64,000 bases of DNA from Umezawaea tangerina (GCF_003002815.1 NZ_PVTF01000010.1:310001-374000); one strand, 5' to 3'; shown: positions 7,753 through 17,144, counted from the first letter of the stretch. The notes: generated by a model from the letters alone, not told the origin. A program made the numbers and translations.

Positions 7753-10341
7753 ATGGGGGACGTGGCGGCGTTCGGAGATCGACTCGACCGGGGTGCCGCG
7801 TTGCCGGATCCGGGGGAGGCGCGGTCCCTGGACGACCTGATCACCAGGCTGCGGCTGCTCAAGATCTGGGGCGGCGACCCCTCGTACAAGACCATCGGCG
7901 ACCGGGTCAACGCGGCGTGGACGGCCGCGGGCAGACCGCCGGGGGAGCTGGCGCGCAAGACCACGGTCGTCGACTGCTTCCGGCCGGGCCGCAGGCGGCT
8001 CAACACCGACCTCGTCGTCGAGGTGGTGCGCGCCCTGCACCCCGACGAGGGCTACGTCGCGCAGTGGCGGCAGGCGTTGCGCGTGGTCAGCGCCGAGACC
8101 GAGGCCGCGACCCAGGTCCGCGCCCAGGACGCGCTGCCCGACGACCTGACCGAGTTCACCGGCCGCGCCGCCGAGCTGGACCGCTTCGCGGCACTGGCGG
8201 ACGGCGACGGCGGCACGGCCGGGATCGCCGTGGTCGAGGGCATGGCCGGGGTCGGCAAGACCGGCCTCGCGATCCACGCGGGTCACGTCCTGGCCCGCGA
8301 CCGCCCGTGGGACCAGGTGCTGTTCGTCGACCTGCGCGGCTTCCACCCCGACCTGGCCCAGCCGCCCGCCGACCCGGCCGCCGTGCTCGACGGGTTCCTC
8401 CGGCTGCTCGGCGTGCCGGGCCAGCGGATCCCCCACGACCTCGACGGGCGCGCCGCCCTCTACCGGGAGCGGCTGGCCGGGCTGCGCGCGCTCGTGGTGC
8501 TGGACAACGCCGCGGACGCCGACCAGGTCGGGCCGCTGCTGCCCGACGGGCCGGACTGCCTGGTGCTGGTCACCAGCCGCCGCGGCCTGGCCGTGCCGGG
8601 CGCGGTCCGCGTCCCCGTGGACGTGTTCACCTCCGACGAGGCCGTCGACCTGCTCCGGCGCGCCGTCCCCGACATCCCGACCGGCGACGACCCCTCCGCG
8701 CACGTCCGGGTCGCGCTGCGCTGCGGGTACCTCCCGCTCGCGCTGGGCCTGATCGCGGCCCACATGCGCGCCAAGCCGGGGTGGACCGTCGGCGACCACG
8801 CCGACCGCCTCGACGAGCTGCACGACCTGCGCCGCCTCGACAGCGGCGTCGAGCTCGCCCTCGGCCTGTCCTACCAGCGCCTGCCCGACCGGCGGCGGCA
8901 CGTGGTGCGGCTGCTGGCGCTGCACCCCGGCGCGGACTTCGACGTCCACGCCGCGGCGGCGCTCGCGGGCACCGACCTCGACACCGCGGCCGAGGACCTG
9001 CTGCGGCTGCGCGAGGACCACCTCCTGCGGCAGGGCAGGCCCGGCCGGTACACCTTCCACGACCTGGTCCGCGCCTACTCGGCCACCAGGGCCGCCGACG
9101 AGGAGCGCCCGGCCGAGCGGCGGGCCGCGCTGGCGCGGCTGTTCGAGCACCACCTGTGCACGGCGTCGCGGGCGATGGACGTGCTGCTGCCCGCCGAGCG
9201 GCACCGCAGGCCGGAGATCCCCGCGTCCGACCTGCCGCCGGTCCCGATCCCCGACGTCGACGCCGCGCGGACGTGGCTCGACACCGAACGCGCCAACCTC
9301 GTCGCCACCGCGGTCCACGCCCCGCCCGAGCACATCGCCCACCTGGCCGCGGTGCTGTTCCGGTTCCTGGACCAGGGCGGGCACTACCGCGACGGGCTCG
9401 TCCTGCACGGGCACGCCCTCGCGGCCGCCCGGCGGTCGGGCGACCTCGCCGCCGAGGCGCTCGCCGCCACCAACCTCGGCATCGTGCACTGGCAGCTGGG
9501 CGACCTGCCGCGGGCCATGGACCTCGCCCACCGCGCGATGGTGCTCGCCCGCGACCTCGGCGACCGGCGGGGTGAGGCCAGGACGCTCGACATCCTGGGG
9601 GCCGTCGCCGAGTCGCTTGGCCGGTACGAGGAGTCCGTCGAGCACACCGCCCGCGCGCTGGAGCTGGCCCGCGAGGGCGGCGACCGCTCGGGCGAGTCCT
9701 ACCTGCTGATCAGCCTCGGCAACTGCCACCGCCGCCTCGGCCGGTACGGGGAGGCCGTCGACCACCTGCAAGGCGCGATCGCGCTGAGCCGGGAGCTGGG
9801 CGACCACTTCGGCGAGTCCGACGCGTTCGACCACCTGGGGCTGGTGCACCAGCGGCTGGGGCGCCACCAGGAGGCCGTGGACTGCCACCGGGCGGCGCTC
9901 GACCGGTTCCGCGAGCTCGGCTACCGGGTCGGTGAGGCCCACGCGCTGACCAACCTCGGCTCCGCGTACCGCCTGCTCGGGCGGACGCGGGACGCCGCCG
10001 AGCACCACCGGGCGGCGCTCGACCGGTTCCGGGAGCTCGGCCTCCCCGACGGCGAGGCCGACGCGCTGAACGGCCTCGGCGAGACCTCCCTCGCCGAGGG
10101 CGACCCCGACCGCGCGCACGCCCGGCACACGACGGCACTCGGGCTCGCCACTCAGAGCGGCGACCGGTTCGGGCTGGCCCGGACCCACACCGGCCTCGGC
10201 GACGCCTGCCACGCGACGGGCGACGAGGAACGCGCCCGCGAACACTGGGACCTGGCCCGCTCGCTGTACACCGAGCTCGGCGTCCCCGAGGCCGACGACC
10301 TCGACGCCCGCCTGGCGTCCCCCGGCACGAGCCACGGCTGA
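7753..10341 (+). CDS. NB-ARC / TPR STAND protein (AfsR-like without the SARP domain)
   Basis: 862 residues. Residues 20-110 form a conserved actinobacterial N-terminal module (SYKTIGDRVNAAW ... YVAQWRQAL) that resembles a cryptic HTH domain. A GRAAELDRF entry motif precedes the NB-ARC ATPase: Walker A EGMAGVGKTGLAI at about 160-172, Walker B LRALVVLDNA, and a sensor-like VTSRRGL. A winged-helix/arm segment follows. The last 300 residues hold at least six TPR repeats of about 40 residues (ALAATNLGIVHWQLGDLPRAM, ALTNLGSAYRLLGRTRDAAEHH). STAND proteins oligomerise on ligand binding and act as switches in regulation or defence; no effector domain is recognisable. ATG 7753 and GTG 7762 are both possible starts. 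Confidence 0.85.
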   Translation: MGDVAAFGDRLDRGAALPDPGEARSLDDLITRLRLLKIWGGDPSYKTIGDRVNAAWTAAGRPPGELARKTTVVDCFRPGRRRLNTDLVVEVVRALHPDEGYVAQWRQALRVVSAETEAATQVRAQDALPDDLTEFTGRAAELDRFAALADGDGGTAGIAVVEGMAGVGKTGLAIHAGHVLARDRPWDQVLFVDLRGFHPDLAQPPADPAAVLDGFLRLLGVPGQRIPHDLDGRAALYRERLAGLRALVVLDNAADADQVGPLLPDGPDCLVLVTSRRGLAVPGAVRVPVDVFTSDEAVDLLRRAVPDIPTGDDPSAHVRVALRCGYLPLALGLIAAHMRAKPGWTVGDHADRLDELHDLRRLDSGVELALGLSYQRLPDRRRHVVRLLALHPGADFDVHAAAALAGTDLDTAAEDLLRLREDHLLRQGRPGRYTFHDLVRAYSATRAADEERPAERRAALARLFEHHLCTASRAMDVLLPAERHRRPEIPASDLPPVPIPDVDAARTWLDTERANLVATAVHAPPEHIAHLAAVLFRFLDQGGHYRDGLVLHGHALAAARRSGDLAAEALAATNLGIVHWQLGDLPRAMDLAHRAMVLARDLGDRRGEARTLDILGAVAESLGRYEESVEHTARALELAREGGDRSGESYLLISLGNCHRRLGRYGEAVDHLQGAIALSRELGDHFGESDAFDHLGLVHQRLGRHQEAVDCHRAALDRFRELGYRVGEAHALTNLGSAYRLLGRTRDAAEHHRAALDRFRELGLPDGEADALNGLGETSLAEGDPDRAHARHTTALGLATQSGDRFGLARTHTGLGDACHATGDEERAREHWDLARSLYTELGVPEADDLDARLASPGTSHG

Positions 10342-10618
10342 CCCTGCCGCGGGCTAGCCGGGGGTCTGGTGCCCGCCCGGTGGGGTGCGTATGCAGGTCG
10401 CCGCTTCGCCGGGAGGTGCGTGGTCGGCCAGGGCCGGGAGCCCGGGCACCCGCGTGGATCCCCCGGCACGAGGTACGGCTGACGCTGTTGCCCGCCGCCG
10501 GGGGCTGGTGTCCACCCGGCGAGATGCGTGCCTTGGCCGCGACTGGCGTGGTTCGTCGCTTCGCCGGGAACCTGCGTGGTCGGCCAGCGCCGGGAGCCCA
10601 GGACCCGCGTGGATCCGC
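10320..10618 (+). repeat. Two imperfect tandem copies of a ~145-bp block including the end of the STAND gene
   Basis: The block beginning CCCCGGCACGAG at 10320 (the last codons and stop of the STAND gene) recurs from 10462. Matching segments include TGCGTGGTCGGCCAG and CCCGCGTGGATCC at the end of each copy (about 10418-10460 and 10573-10616). A short third start follows. Sequence identity is clear by eye but broken by small insertions. Confidence 0.65.
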
Positions 10619-10637
10619 CGGTACGGGGCGCGAGGCA

Positions 10638-10657
10638 CCGCACCGGGACCGGTGCGG
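10638..10657. terminator. Short perfect hairpin, possible terminator
   Basis: CCGCACCGG-GA-CCGGTGCGG: 9 bp each side in the gene-free stretch between the STAND gene and helY. Confidence 0.35.
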
Positions 10658-10803
10658 TCGTCGTCGGCCGAGTCCGGGCGCAGCCAGGGGCAGCGGCCTC
10701 GGTGTGCGTCCTGGGGGCGCCGGTGCCGGGCGTGGTCGCGTCGCGGCTGGTCGTCGTGCCGGGGGAGGGCGTCGCCCGGCACGACGCGGCCGGGAGCCGT
10801 CGG

Positions 10804-10905
10804 AGGTCCGCACCACCCAGGTCCGCACCACCCAGGTCCGCCGACTCTGCCGTCACCACACCGCCGTCACCACACCGCCGTCGCGACACCGGCCGTCACC
10901 ACACC
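10804..10905 (+). repeat. Two adjacent minisatellites upstream of helY
   Basis: AGGTCCGCACCACCC occurs twice exactly (10804-10818, 10819-10833) plus a partial third copy. From 10849 a different 14-mer, GCCGTCACCACACC, occurs four times (10849, 10863, 10877 with two changes, 10892). Together with the block duplication this makes most of the 616-bp gap repetitive; no gene is supported there. Confidence 0.8.
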
Positions 10906-10957
10906 GCGACCGGATATCTTCACGGCTTTTGTCGGTGCCGTGTGACAGCCTTGAGGG

Positions 10958-13741
10958 GTGCCTCCCCGCTCGAACGCCCCCTCTTCCCGGTCCCCGGCGT
11001 CCTCGTACGCGGACTCCCGCCGCCGGGCGTCCCATCCGCGGTTGACCGACTTCCTGTCGGTGCTCTCGTTCGACCTCGACCCGTTCCAGCGCACCGCCTG
11101 CGAGGCGCTGGAGGAGGGGCACGGCGCGCTGGTCTGCGCGCCGACCGGCGCGGGCAAGACGGTGGTCGGCGAGTTCGCCGTCCACCTCGCCCTGGCGCAG
11201 GGGCTGAAGTGCTTCTACACGACGCCGATCAAGGCGCTGTCGAACCAGAAGTACGCGGACCTGGTCGCCCGCTACGGCGCGAGCTCCGTCGGCCTGCTGA
11301 CCGGCGACACGTCGGTGAACGGCAACGCGCCCGTGGTGGTCATGACCACCGAGGTGCTGCGCAACATGCTCTACGCGCACTCGCACACCCTCGAGGGCCT
11401 CGCGTACGTCGTGATGGACGAGATCCACTACCTCGCGGACCGCTTCCGCGGCGCCGTCTGGGAGGAGGTGATCCTGCACCTGCCGGACGAGGTGCAGCTC
11501 ATCGGCCTGTCCGCGACGGTCAGCAACGCCGAGGAGTTCGGCGAGTGGCTGGTGGAGGTGCGCGGCGACACGAAGGTCGTGGTCGACGAGCACCGGCCGG
11601 TGCCGCTGTGGCAGCACATGATGGCGGGCGGGCGGATGTTCGACCTGTTCATCGGCCAGACCGCCGAGGGCGAGGCGCGGATCAACCCGCAGCTGCTGCG
11701 GCACACCGAGGACCTGGCGCGCTTCCACGTGCCGTGGAGCCGGTCGCGCAACAACAAGGACCGGGGCGGCCGGGCCGCGCCGCGCAACTCCGGGTTCAAG
11801 CCGCCGTCGCGGCTGGAGATCATCGAGCGCCTGGAGGCGCAGGACCTGCTGCCCGCGATCGACTTCGTGTTCAGCCGCGCGGGCTGCGACGCGGCGGTCG
11901 CCCAGTGCGTCCGCTCCGGCCTGCGGCTCAACACGATGGAGGAGGCGGAGGTCGTCCGCGCCGTCATCGACGAGAAGACGAAGGACCTGCCCGAGCCCGA
12001 CCTGAGGGTGCTGGGGTACTGGGAGTGGCGCGACGCGCTGGAGCGCGGCATCGCGAGCCACCACGCGGGCCTGCTGCCGGCGTTCAAGGAGACCGTCGAG
12101 GAGCTGTTCGTCCGCGGCCTGGTCAAGGTCGTGTTCGCGACCGAGACCCTGGCGCTGGGCATCAACATGCCCGCGCGCACCGTCGTGCTGGAGAAGCTGG
12201 TCAAGTACAACGGCGAGGCGCACGTCGACCTCAACCCAGGCGAGTACACGCAGCTCACCGGGCGCGCGGGGCGGCGGGGCATCGACGTGGAGGGCCACGC
12301 CGTCGTGGTGTGGCAGCCCGGCGTGGACCCCAAGCAGGTGGCGGGCCTGGCCTCCACCCGCACGTTCCCGCTGCGCTCGTCGTTCCGGCCCGGCTACAAC
12401 ATGGCCGTCAACCTCGTGCACGCCCTCGGCGCTTCGAAGGCCCGCGACCTGCTGGAGCAGTCGTTCGCGCAGTTCCAGGCCGACCGGTCGGTGGTCGGGC
12501 TGGCGCGGCGGATCGAGCGCAACCGCGAGGCGCTGGACGGGTACGCGGAGGCGATGAGCTGCCACCTGGGCGACTTCACCGAGTACGCGGCGCTGCGCCG
12601 CCGGGTCACCGACCGGGAGAAGGCGCTGTCGAAGCAGAACAGCTCCTCGAAGCGGGCCGAGGCCGCGGCGTCGCTGGAGCGGCTGCGCAAGGGCGACGTG
12701 ATCGCGGTGCCGTCCGGGCGGCGGTCCGGGCTGGCCGTGGTGATCGACCCCGGCGTGGAGCCGATGGGGGAGGCGCGGCCGCTGGTCGTGACCGAGGACC
12801 GGTGGGCGGGCCGGCTGTCGTCCGCGGACTTCCCGGTGCCCGTCGAGGTGCTGGGGCACGTCAAGCTGCCCAAGCAGGTCGACGTGCGCTCGCCCAAGTC
12901 GCGCCGCGACCTGGCCTCGACGGTGCGCAACACCGGGATCGTGATCCCCACCGTGCGGCGGAAGAAGTCGACCGCCGACGAGGACGCGGAGCTGGCGACG
13001 CTGCGCCGCGCCCTGCGCGCGCACCCGTGCAACGCGTGCGACAAGCGCGAGGACCACGCCCGGTGGGCGGAGCGCTACCACCGGCTGCTCGCGGAGACCG
13101 AGCAGCTGGAGCGCAAGGTCGCCGCGACCACGCACTCGCTGGCGCGGGAGTTCGACCGCATCCGGGCGCTGCTGCGCGAGCGCGGGTACCTGGAGGCGCA
13201 CGAGAACGGGCCGGGCGAGGAGGTCACCGAGCACGGGAAGCGGATCACCCGCATCTACGGAGAGTCGGACCTGCTCACGGCGGAGTGCCTGCGCCACGAG
13301 CTCTGGCGCGACCTCGGTCCCGCCGAGCTGGCGGCCGTGGTGTCGTCGCTGGTGTACGAGGCCCGTCGCGACGGGCCGATCGAGACCCGGCTGCCCGCCG
13401 GGCCGATCTCGGACGCCATGGCGGCCACCGCCCGGCTGTGGGTGGAGATCGAGGACGACGAGCGGCGGCACCGGCTCGACCGCACCCGCCAGCCCGACCC
13501 CGGTTTCGCGTGGCCGGTGTACCGGTGGGCGCGGGGCGAGTCGCTGGAGAAGGTGCTGGACTCCGGTGACACCGGCGGGACCGAGCTGGGCGCGGGCGAC
13601 TTCGTCCGGTGGTGCAGGCAGGTGGTCGACCTGCTGGACCAGATCCGCAACGTCATGGGCAACTCCGACCCGGTGGGGGCCTCGGCGGCCAAGGCCGTGG
13701 AGGCGCTGCGGCGCGGGGTCGTGGCGATGGCGACGGTGTGA
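10958..13741 (+). CDS. helY: HelY-type Ski2-like DEAD/DEAH-box helicase
   Basis: 927 residues, the usual HelY length. Motif I is CAPTGAGKTVVGEF, motif II DEIH (VVMDEIHYLAD), motif III GLSATVSNAEEF, and helicase C-terminal motifs include TETLALGINMPARTVV and QLTGRAGRRGID. The C-terminal half carries the Ski2/Mtr4-like rRNA-processing-arm-type insertion and DSHCT domain (HELWRDLGPAELAAVVSSLVYEARRD). The protein is an ATP-dependent RNA/DNA helicase, probably in RNA metabolism. GTG 10958 follows a GAGGG sequence. In many actinobacteria helY sits next to tatC and the pafBC genes; here the upstream DNA is repeats only, so it seems relocated or isolated. Confidence 0.9.
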   Translation: MPPRSNAPSSRSPASSYADSRRRASHPRLTDFLSVLSFDLDPFQRTACEALEEGHGALVCAPTGAGKTVVGEFAVHLALAQGLKCFYTTPIKALSNQKYADLVARYGASSVGLLTGDTSVNGNAPVVVMTTEVLRNMLYAHSHTLEGLAYVVMDEIHYLADRFRGAVWEEVILHLPDEVQLIGLSATVSNAEEFGEWLVEVRGDTKVVVDEHRPVPLWQHMMAGGRMFDLFIGQTAEGEARINPQLLRHTEDLARFHVPWSRSRNNKDRGGRAAPRNSGFKPPSRLEIIERLEAQDLLPAIDFVFSRAGCDAAVAQCVRSGLRLNTMEEAEVVRAVIDEKTKDLPEPDLRVLGYWEWRDALERGIASHHAGLLPAFKETVEELFVRGLVKVVFATETLALGINMPARTVVLEKLVKYNGEAHVDLNPGEYTQLTGRAGRRGIDVEGHAVVVWQPGVDPKQVAGLASTRTFPLRSSFRPGYNMAVNLVHALGASKARDLLEQSFAQFQADRSVVGLARRIERNREALDGYAEAMSCHLGDFTEYAALRRRVTDREKALSKQNSSSKRAEAAASLERLRKGDVIAVPSGRRSGLAVVIDPGVEPMGEARPLVVTEDRWAGRLSSADFPVPVEVLGHVKLPKQVDVRSPKSRRDLASTVRNTGIVIPTVRRKKSTADEDAELATLRRALRAHPCNACDKREDHARWAERYHRLLAETEQLERKVAATTHSLAREFDRIRALLRERGYLEAHENGPGEEVTEHGKRITRIYGESDLLTAECLRHELWRDLGPAELAAVVSSLVYEARRDGPIETRLPAGPISDAMAATARLWVEIEDDERRHRLDRTRQPDPGFAWPVYRWARGESLEKVLDSGDTGGTELGAGDFVRWCRQVVDLLDQIRNVMGNSDPVGASAAKAVEALRRGVVAMATV

Positions 13742-13752
13742 CGCCGCGGTGG

Positions 13753-13779
13753 GGCCCGCGTCCGGACGGGGCGCGGGCC
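13753..13779 (+). terminator. Hairpin after helY
   Basis: GGCCCGCG at 13753-13760 pairs with CGCGGGCC at 13772-13779, 12 bp after the stop. Confidence 0.5.
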
Positions 13780-13998
13780 GTGCGGCGGGCAACGCCCCGT
13801 CCCGGTCCGGCCACCCGCCGCTACCCCCTGTCCTCCGACCGCCAGAACCCGCACGGCCGAGTGGCCCCCGCCACGGCCACGGTCTGGGCAAGGTTGGCGG
13901 GGCGGATGGGTACAGGCCGTCATCCTGTGGTTTGATCGCGCCCGCAACCTGTAATCGCGTCACGAGTGTGCGCGAAGACCGATCTCCGGAGGCCGAGC

Positions 13999-14787
13999 AT
14001 GTCCAGTCCGTACGGACCGCCCGGAGGGAACGACCCGCAGCAGCCGCAGTGGGGCCAGCAGCCCCCGCAGTACCCGGCGGGTGGTGGTTACTCCGGCACT
14101 CCGTCGGGCGGGTTCCCCGCTCAGAACCCATACGGGCAGCCCGATCCGAACCAGCAGCAACAGCAGCCGCAGTGGGGGCAGCAGCCCGCGGGCCCGCCGC
14201 CCACCCAGCAGTACCCGCAGAACCCGCAGAACCCGTACGCGACGCCTCCGGGCGGCGGCCAGTTCGGGCAGGACCCGAACCAGCAGAACCCGTACGCGAC
14301 GCCTCCGGGCGGCGGGCAGTTCGGCCAGGACCCGAACCAGCAGAACCCCTACGGTGCCCCGCAGCAGGGCCAGTTCGGCCAGCAGAACCCTTACGGCCAG
14401 CCGAATCCGTACGGCCAGCAGCAGAACCCGTACGGCCAGCAGGACCCCTACGGCCAGCAGCCGAAGAAGTCCAGCGCCGCGCTGTGGGTCGTCGTGGGCC
14501 TGGTGGTCGTGGTGGTGGCGGCCGTCCTGGTCACCGGGTTCGTGACGCCCGGTTTCTTCGTCTCCAAGGTGTTCGACAACACCGAGGTGCAGAAGGGCGT
14601 CGTCTCGATCCTCAAGGACGAGTACAAGATCCCGGACGTCGAGAGCGCGACCTGCACCGGTGAGCACCCGGTGAAGGTGGGCGCCACCTTCGAGTGCACC
14701 GCGAAGGTCGGCGGCAACGACAAGAAGGTCAAGATCACGGTGAAGACCGCCGACGGCGAGTACGAGGTCGGCCAGCCCACCGGCTGA
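13999..14787 (+). CDS. Membrane-anchored DUF4333 protein with Pro/Gln/Gly/Tyr-rich cytoplasmic tail
   Basis: 262 residues. The start at ATG 13999 is supported by CCGGAGG 10 bp upstream. Residues 1-155 are low-complexity, rich in Gln, Pro, Gly and Tyr, with PYGQ and NPYATPPGGGQFGQDPNQ repeats. A single transmembrane helix follows (ALWVVVGLVVVVVAAVLVTGF, shown only in part by these residues). The extracytoplasmic C-terminus is a DUF4333 domain with two cysteines (SATCTGEHPVKVGATFECTAKVG). Function is unknown; such proteins are actinobacterial cell-envelope proteins. It is monocistronic, with an internal 57-bp duplication and a strong terminator. Confidence 0.8.
   Translation: MSSPYGPPGGNDPQQPQWGQQPPQYPAGGGYSGTPSGGFPAQNPYGQPDPNQQQQQPQWGQQPAGPPPTQQYPQNPQNPYATPPGGGQFGQDPNQQNPYATPPGGGQFGQDPNQQNPYGAPQQGQFGQQNPYGQPNPYGQQQNPYGQQDPYGQQPKKSSAALWVVVGLVVVVVAAVLVTGFVTPGFFVSKVFDNTEVQKGVVSILKDEYKIPDVESATCTGEHPVKVGATFECTAKVGGNDKKVKITVKTADGEYEVGQPTG
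14227..14340 (+). repeat. 57-bp in-frame tandem repeat in the DUF4333 gene
   Basis: Two nearly identical 57-bp units, each starting CAGAACCCGTACGCG (14227 and 14284), encode 19 residues each. The start of a third unit follows at 14341. Confidence 0.85.
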
Positions 14788-14804
14788 CCCCCGCGGTACC
14801 CGTG

Positions 14805-14835
14805 GAAGCCACCCGAGCCCGGCTCGGGTGGCTTC
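14805..14835 (+). terminator. Strong hairpin terminator
   Basis: GAAGCCACCCGAGCC (14805-14819) and its exact complement (14821-14835) are separated by a single base; in practice a 15-bp stem with a small loop. Confidence 0.8.
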
Positions 14836-14888
14836 TCCGTGTCGTAATCCGGTCGCGCGGGCGGATCCGGCCAGGCAGGATCCAGGTC

Positions 14889-16094
14889 GTGGCCGACCAT
14901 GACATCCGCGTCCTCGACGAGACCCAGGTGCGCGCCGCGCACACCCTCTTCCGCGGCTCGCTGCACACCGCGCCCGCGCCGGACGAGAAGTGGGAGCAGG
15001 TGAAGGGCACGTACGAGCCCGGTCGCACGCTCGGCGCCTTCCAGGACGACGAGCTCGTGGGCACCGCGCAGTCGTGGGCCGCGGGGCGGCTGGCCGTCCC
15101 CGGCGGCGACGTGCCGCTCGCCGCGGTCAGCCGGGTGGGCGTGCGGACCGACTGGACGCGCCGCGGCGTGCTGAGCGCGCTGATGCGCCGCCAGCTCCGC
15201 TCGTTCCAGGAGGCGGGTGAGATCACCGCGACCCTGAGGGCGTCCGAGTCCACGATCTACGGCCGGTTCGGCTACGGCGTCGCCTCGCGCGGCCGCGGGG
15301 TGAAGATCGACCGCTACCGCGCCGCCCTGCTGCCCTCACCGGGCACCGGCGGCCGTATCCGGCTGGTCGACAAGGACACCGCGTTGACGCTGGCGCCGCG
15401 GATCTACGAGGCGGCCGGGCTCACCCGGCCGGGCGCGACCAGCCGCTGGCCCGCCTGGTGGCAGCTGAACCTGCCCCGCGCGTTTGACGAGAACGGCAAG
15501 CTCGCCGTGCACCGCGGCCCGGACGGCGACGACGGGTTCGTCGTCTACGAGGTCAAGTCGAGCTCGCCCTCCGGGCACGGCAACTGGGTCCTGACCGTCC
15601 TCGACCTCGTCGCGGCCACCCCGCAGGTGTGGGCGGAGCTGTGGCGCTTCGTGTTCCGGGTGGACGTCGTCGACGAGGTCGTCGGCGACCTGCGACCGCT
15701 CGACGAGCCCCTCGAATGGCTGTTCGCCGACCGCAGGGTGGTCAAGGTGACCGAGGTCGAGGACGAGACCTGGCTGCGGCTGGTCGACGTGCCCGCCGCC
15801 CTCGCCGCCCGCGCCTACGGCCGGGCCGAGCCCGTGGTGATCGGCGTCCGCGACCGCTACCTGCCGGAGAACGACGGCACCTACCGCGTCACGCCGGACG
15901 GCGCCGAGCGCACCGACCGGCCCGCCGACCTGGCGCTGGACGTCGACCTGCTCGCGTCCACCTACCTCGGTGACGTCCCCTTCAGCACCCTGGCCGCCGC
16001 GGGCCGCGTCGACGTCCTCGACCACACCGCTCTGCCCCGCGCCGACGCCCTGTTCGGGACGTCCCAGTCGCCGTGGGCCGGGACCTTCTTCTAG
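14889..16094 (+). CDS. Eis-like GNAT N-acetyltransferase
   Basis: 401 residues, the Eis family length. Two tandem GNAT folds are followed by an SCP2-like C-terminal domain. Family features include AVSRVGVRTDWTRRGVLSALM (acetyl-CoA P-loop region, RRGVLSAL), STIYGRFGYGVAS, and a C-terminal Phe as the last residue (SPWAGTFF), which in Eis proteins supplies the catalytic carboxylate. Eis of mycobacteria acetylates aminoglycosides and proteins; the substrate here is unknown. GTG 14889 follows AGGATCCAGG. Longer in-frame starts overlap the DUF4333 gene and its terminator and were discarded. Confidence 0.85.
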   Translation: MADHDIRVLDETQVRAAHTLFRGSLHTAPAPDEKWEQVKGTYEPGRTLGAFQDDELVGTAQSWAAGRLAVPGGDVPLAAVSRVGVRTDWTRRGVLSALMRRQLRSFQEAGEITATLRASESTIYGRFGYGVASRGRGVKIDRYRAALLPSPGTGGRIRLVDKDTALTLAPRIYEAAGLTRPGATSRWPAWWQLNLPRAFDENGKLAVHRGPDGDDGFVVYEVKSSSPSGHGNWVLTVLDLVAATPQVWAELWRFVFRVDVVDEVVGDLRPLDEPLEWLFADRRVVKVTEVEDETWLRLVDVPAALAARAYGRAEPVVIGVRDRYLPENDGTYRVTPDGAERTDRPADLALDVDLLASTYLGDVPFSTLAAAGRVDVLDHTALPRADALFGTSQSPWAGTFF

Positions 16095-16113
16095 GGGTTT
16101 CCGCCCGCCAGGG

Positions 16114-16163
16114 GAATTCGACGCGCCGCGGTCGGGAATGGTCGACCGCGGCGCGTCGAATTC
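16114..16163. terminator. Bidirectional terminator between convergent genes
   Basis: A perfect 21-bp inverted repeat beginning GAATTCGACGCGCCGCGGTC (16114-16134 with 16143-16163) and an 8-nt loop, placed between the convergent Eis-like and quinone-oxidoreductase genes. Confidence 0.8.
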
Positions 16164-16193
16164 GTCCCGCCGATTCCGCCGGGCATTTCCGGG

Positions 16194-17144
16194 TCAGGGG
16201 AGCTCGACGACGAACTTGCCGCGCACCCCGCCCTGCTCCAGCGCGCGGTGCGCGGCGGCGATGTCCTCCAACGGGAACACCTTGTCGACCAGGGGGCGGA
16301 TCGTCCCCGCCCGCACCCAGCGGCCGAGCTCGGCCAGCAGCGGGGTGGTCGGGTTGCCGCTGAAGAAGCGCACCCACCGGGTGCGGCGCGGCGCGTTCAC
16401 GAGGATGAAGCCCACCGACCGGACCAGGTGGGAGGGGTCGAACGAGATGGCGACCATCCGCCCGCGCGGGGTGAGCAGCCGGTGGAACGCGGGCAGGTCG
16501 GTGCCCGCCGTGTCGAGGACGACGTCGAACCGGCCCAGGTCGCCGGGGTCGCGGTAGTCGATGGCCTCGTCGGCGCCCAGCTCCCTGACCAGGTCGAGGT
16601 TCGCGGCGCTCGCCAGGCCCGTGACGTGCGCGCCCATCGCCTTCCCGAGCTGCACGGCGATGTAGCCGACGCCCCCGGAGGCGCCCCGCACCAGCAGCCG
16701 TTCGCCGGGCGCGAGCGCGGCCTTGTCCCGCAGCGCGGTGATCGCCGTGGTCCCGACGGGCAGCGCGACCGCCTCCGCCGCGGTGAGACCGGGAGGAGCG
16801 TGGTCGAGCCGCTGTGCGGGGACCGCGACGTACTCGGCCGCCGACCCCATCCGCCGCCCGATCAGCCCCCACACCCGGTCGCCCACCGCGAACCTGCTCG
16901 AACCCGGCTCGACGACCTCGCCGACCAGGTCGACACCCACCCGCTTCGGGAACCGGTTGCCGGTCAGCGGGCGCAGCAGCCCGGCGCGCACGCCGGTCTC
17001 ACCGCCGTTGACCGACACGGCCCTGACCCGGACCAGCACCTCACCCCGGTCGGGGCGCGGAACCGGCCCGGTGGTCACGGACAGCACCTCCGGAGGGCCG
17101 TAGCGGTCATAGGTGGCGAGTCGCATCGAAGTGGGGATCACCAT
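16194..17144 (-). CDS. NAD(P)-dependent quinone oxidoreductase-like protein (zinc-free MDR)
   Basis: 316 residues. GroES-like N-terminal half (YGPPEVLSVTTGPVPRP, VSVNGGETGVRAGLL) and Rossmann half with VRGASGGVGYIAVQLGKAMGA. Zinc-binding cysteines are absent, as in QOR proteins. A substrate quinone or enone is likely but unproven. ATG 17144 (MVIPTSMRL) lies close behind TAGCAT; ATG 17126 (MRLATYDRYG) matches the usual N-terminus and is an alternative. A degraded TetR gene lies divergently just upstream, which fits the common arrangement of a QOR gene with its repressor. Confidence 0.85.
   Translation of the reverse strand: MVIPTSMRLATYDRYGPPEVLSVTTGPVPRPDRGEVLVRVRAVSVNGGETGVRAGLLRPLTGNRFPKRVGVDLVGEVVEPGSSRFAVGDRVWGLIGRRMGSAAEYVAVPAQRLDHAPPGLTAAEAVALPVGTTAITALRDKAALAPGERLLVRGASGGVGYIAVQLGKAMGAHVTGLASAANLDLVRELGADEAIDYRDPGDLGRFDVVLDTAGTDLPAFHRLLTPRGRMVAISFDPSHLVRSVGFILVNAPRRTRWVRFFSGNPTTPLLAELGRWVRAGTIRPLVDKVFPLEDIAAAHRALEQGGVRGKFVVELP

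Noticed and set aside
7195-10335. A 1046-codon open frame on the minus strand opposite the STAND gene
   Set aside because: It mirrors the codon structure of the plus-strand gene, has Gly/Val/Arg-rich composition and no recognisable domain. The plus-strand frame has NB-ARC and TPR motifs.
13966-13998. Upstream GTG start for the DUF4333 protein
   Set aside because: ATG 13999 has a clear CCGGAGG at proper distance and starts the typical low-complexity tail.
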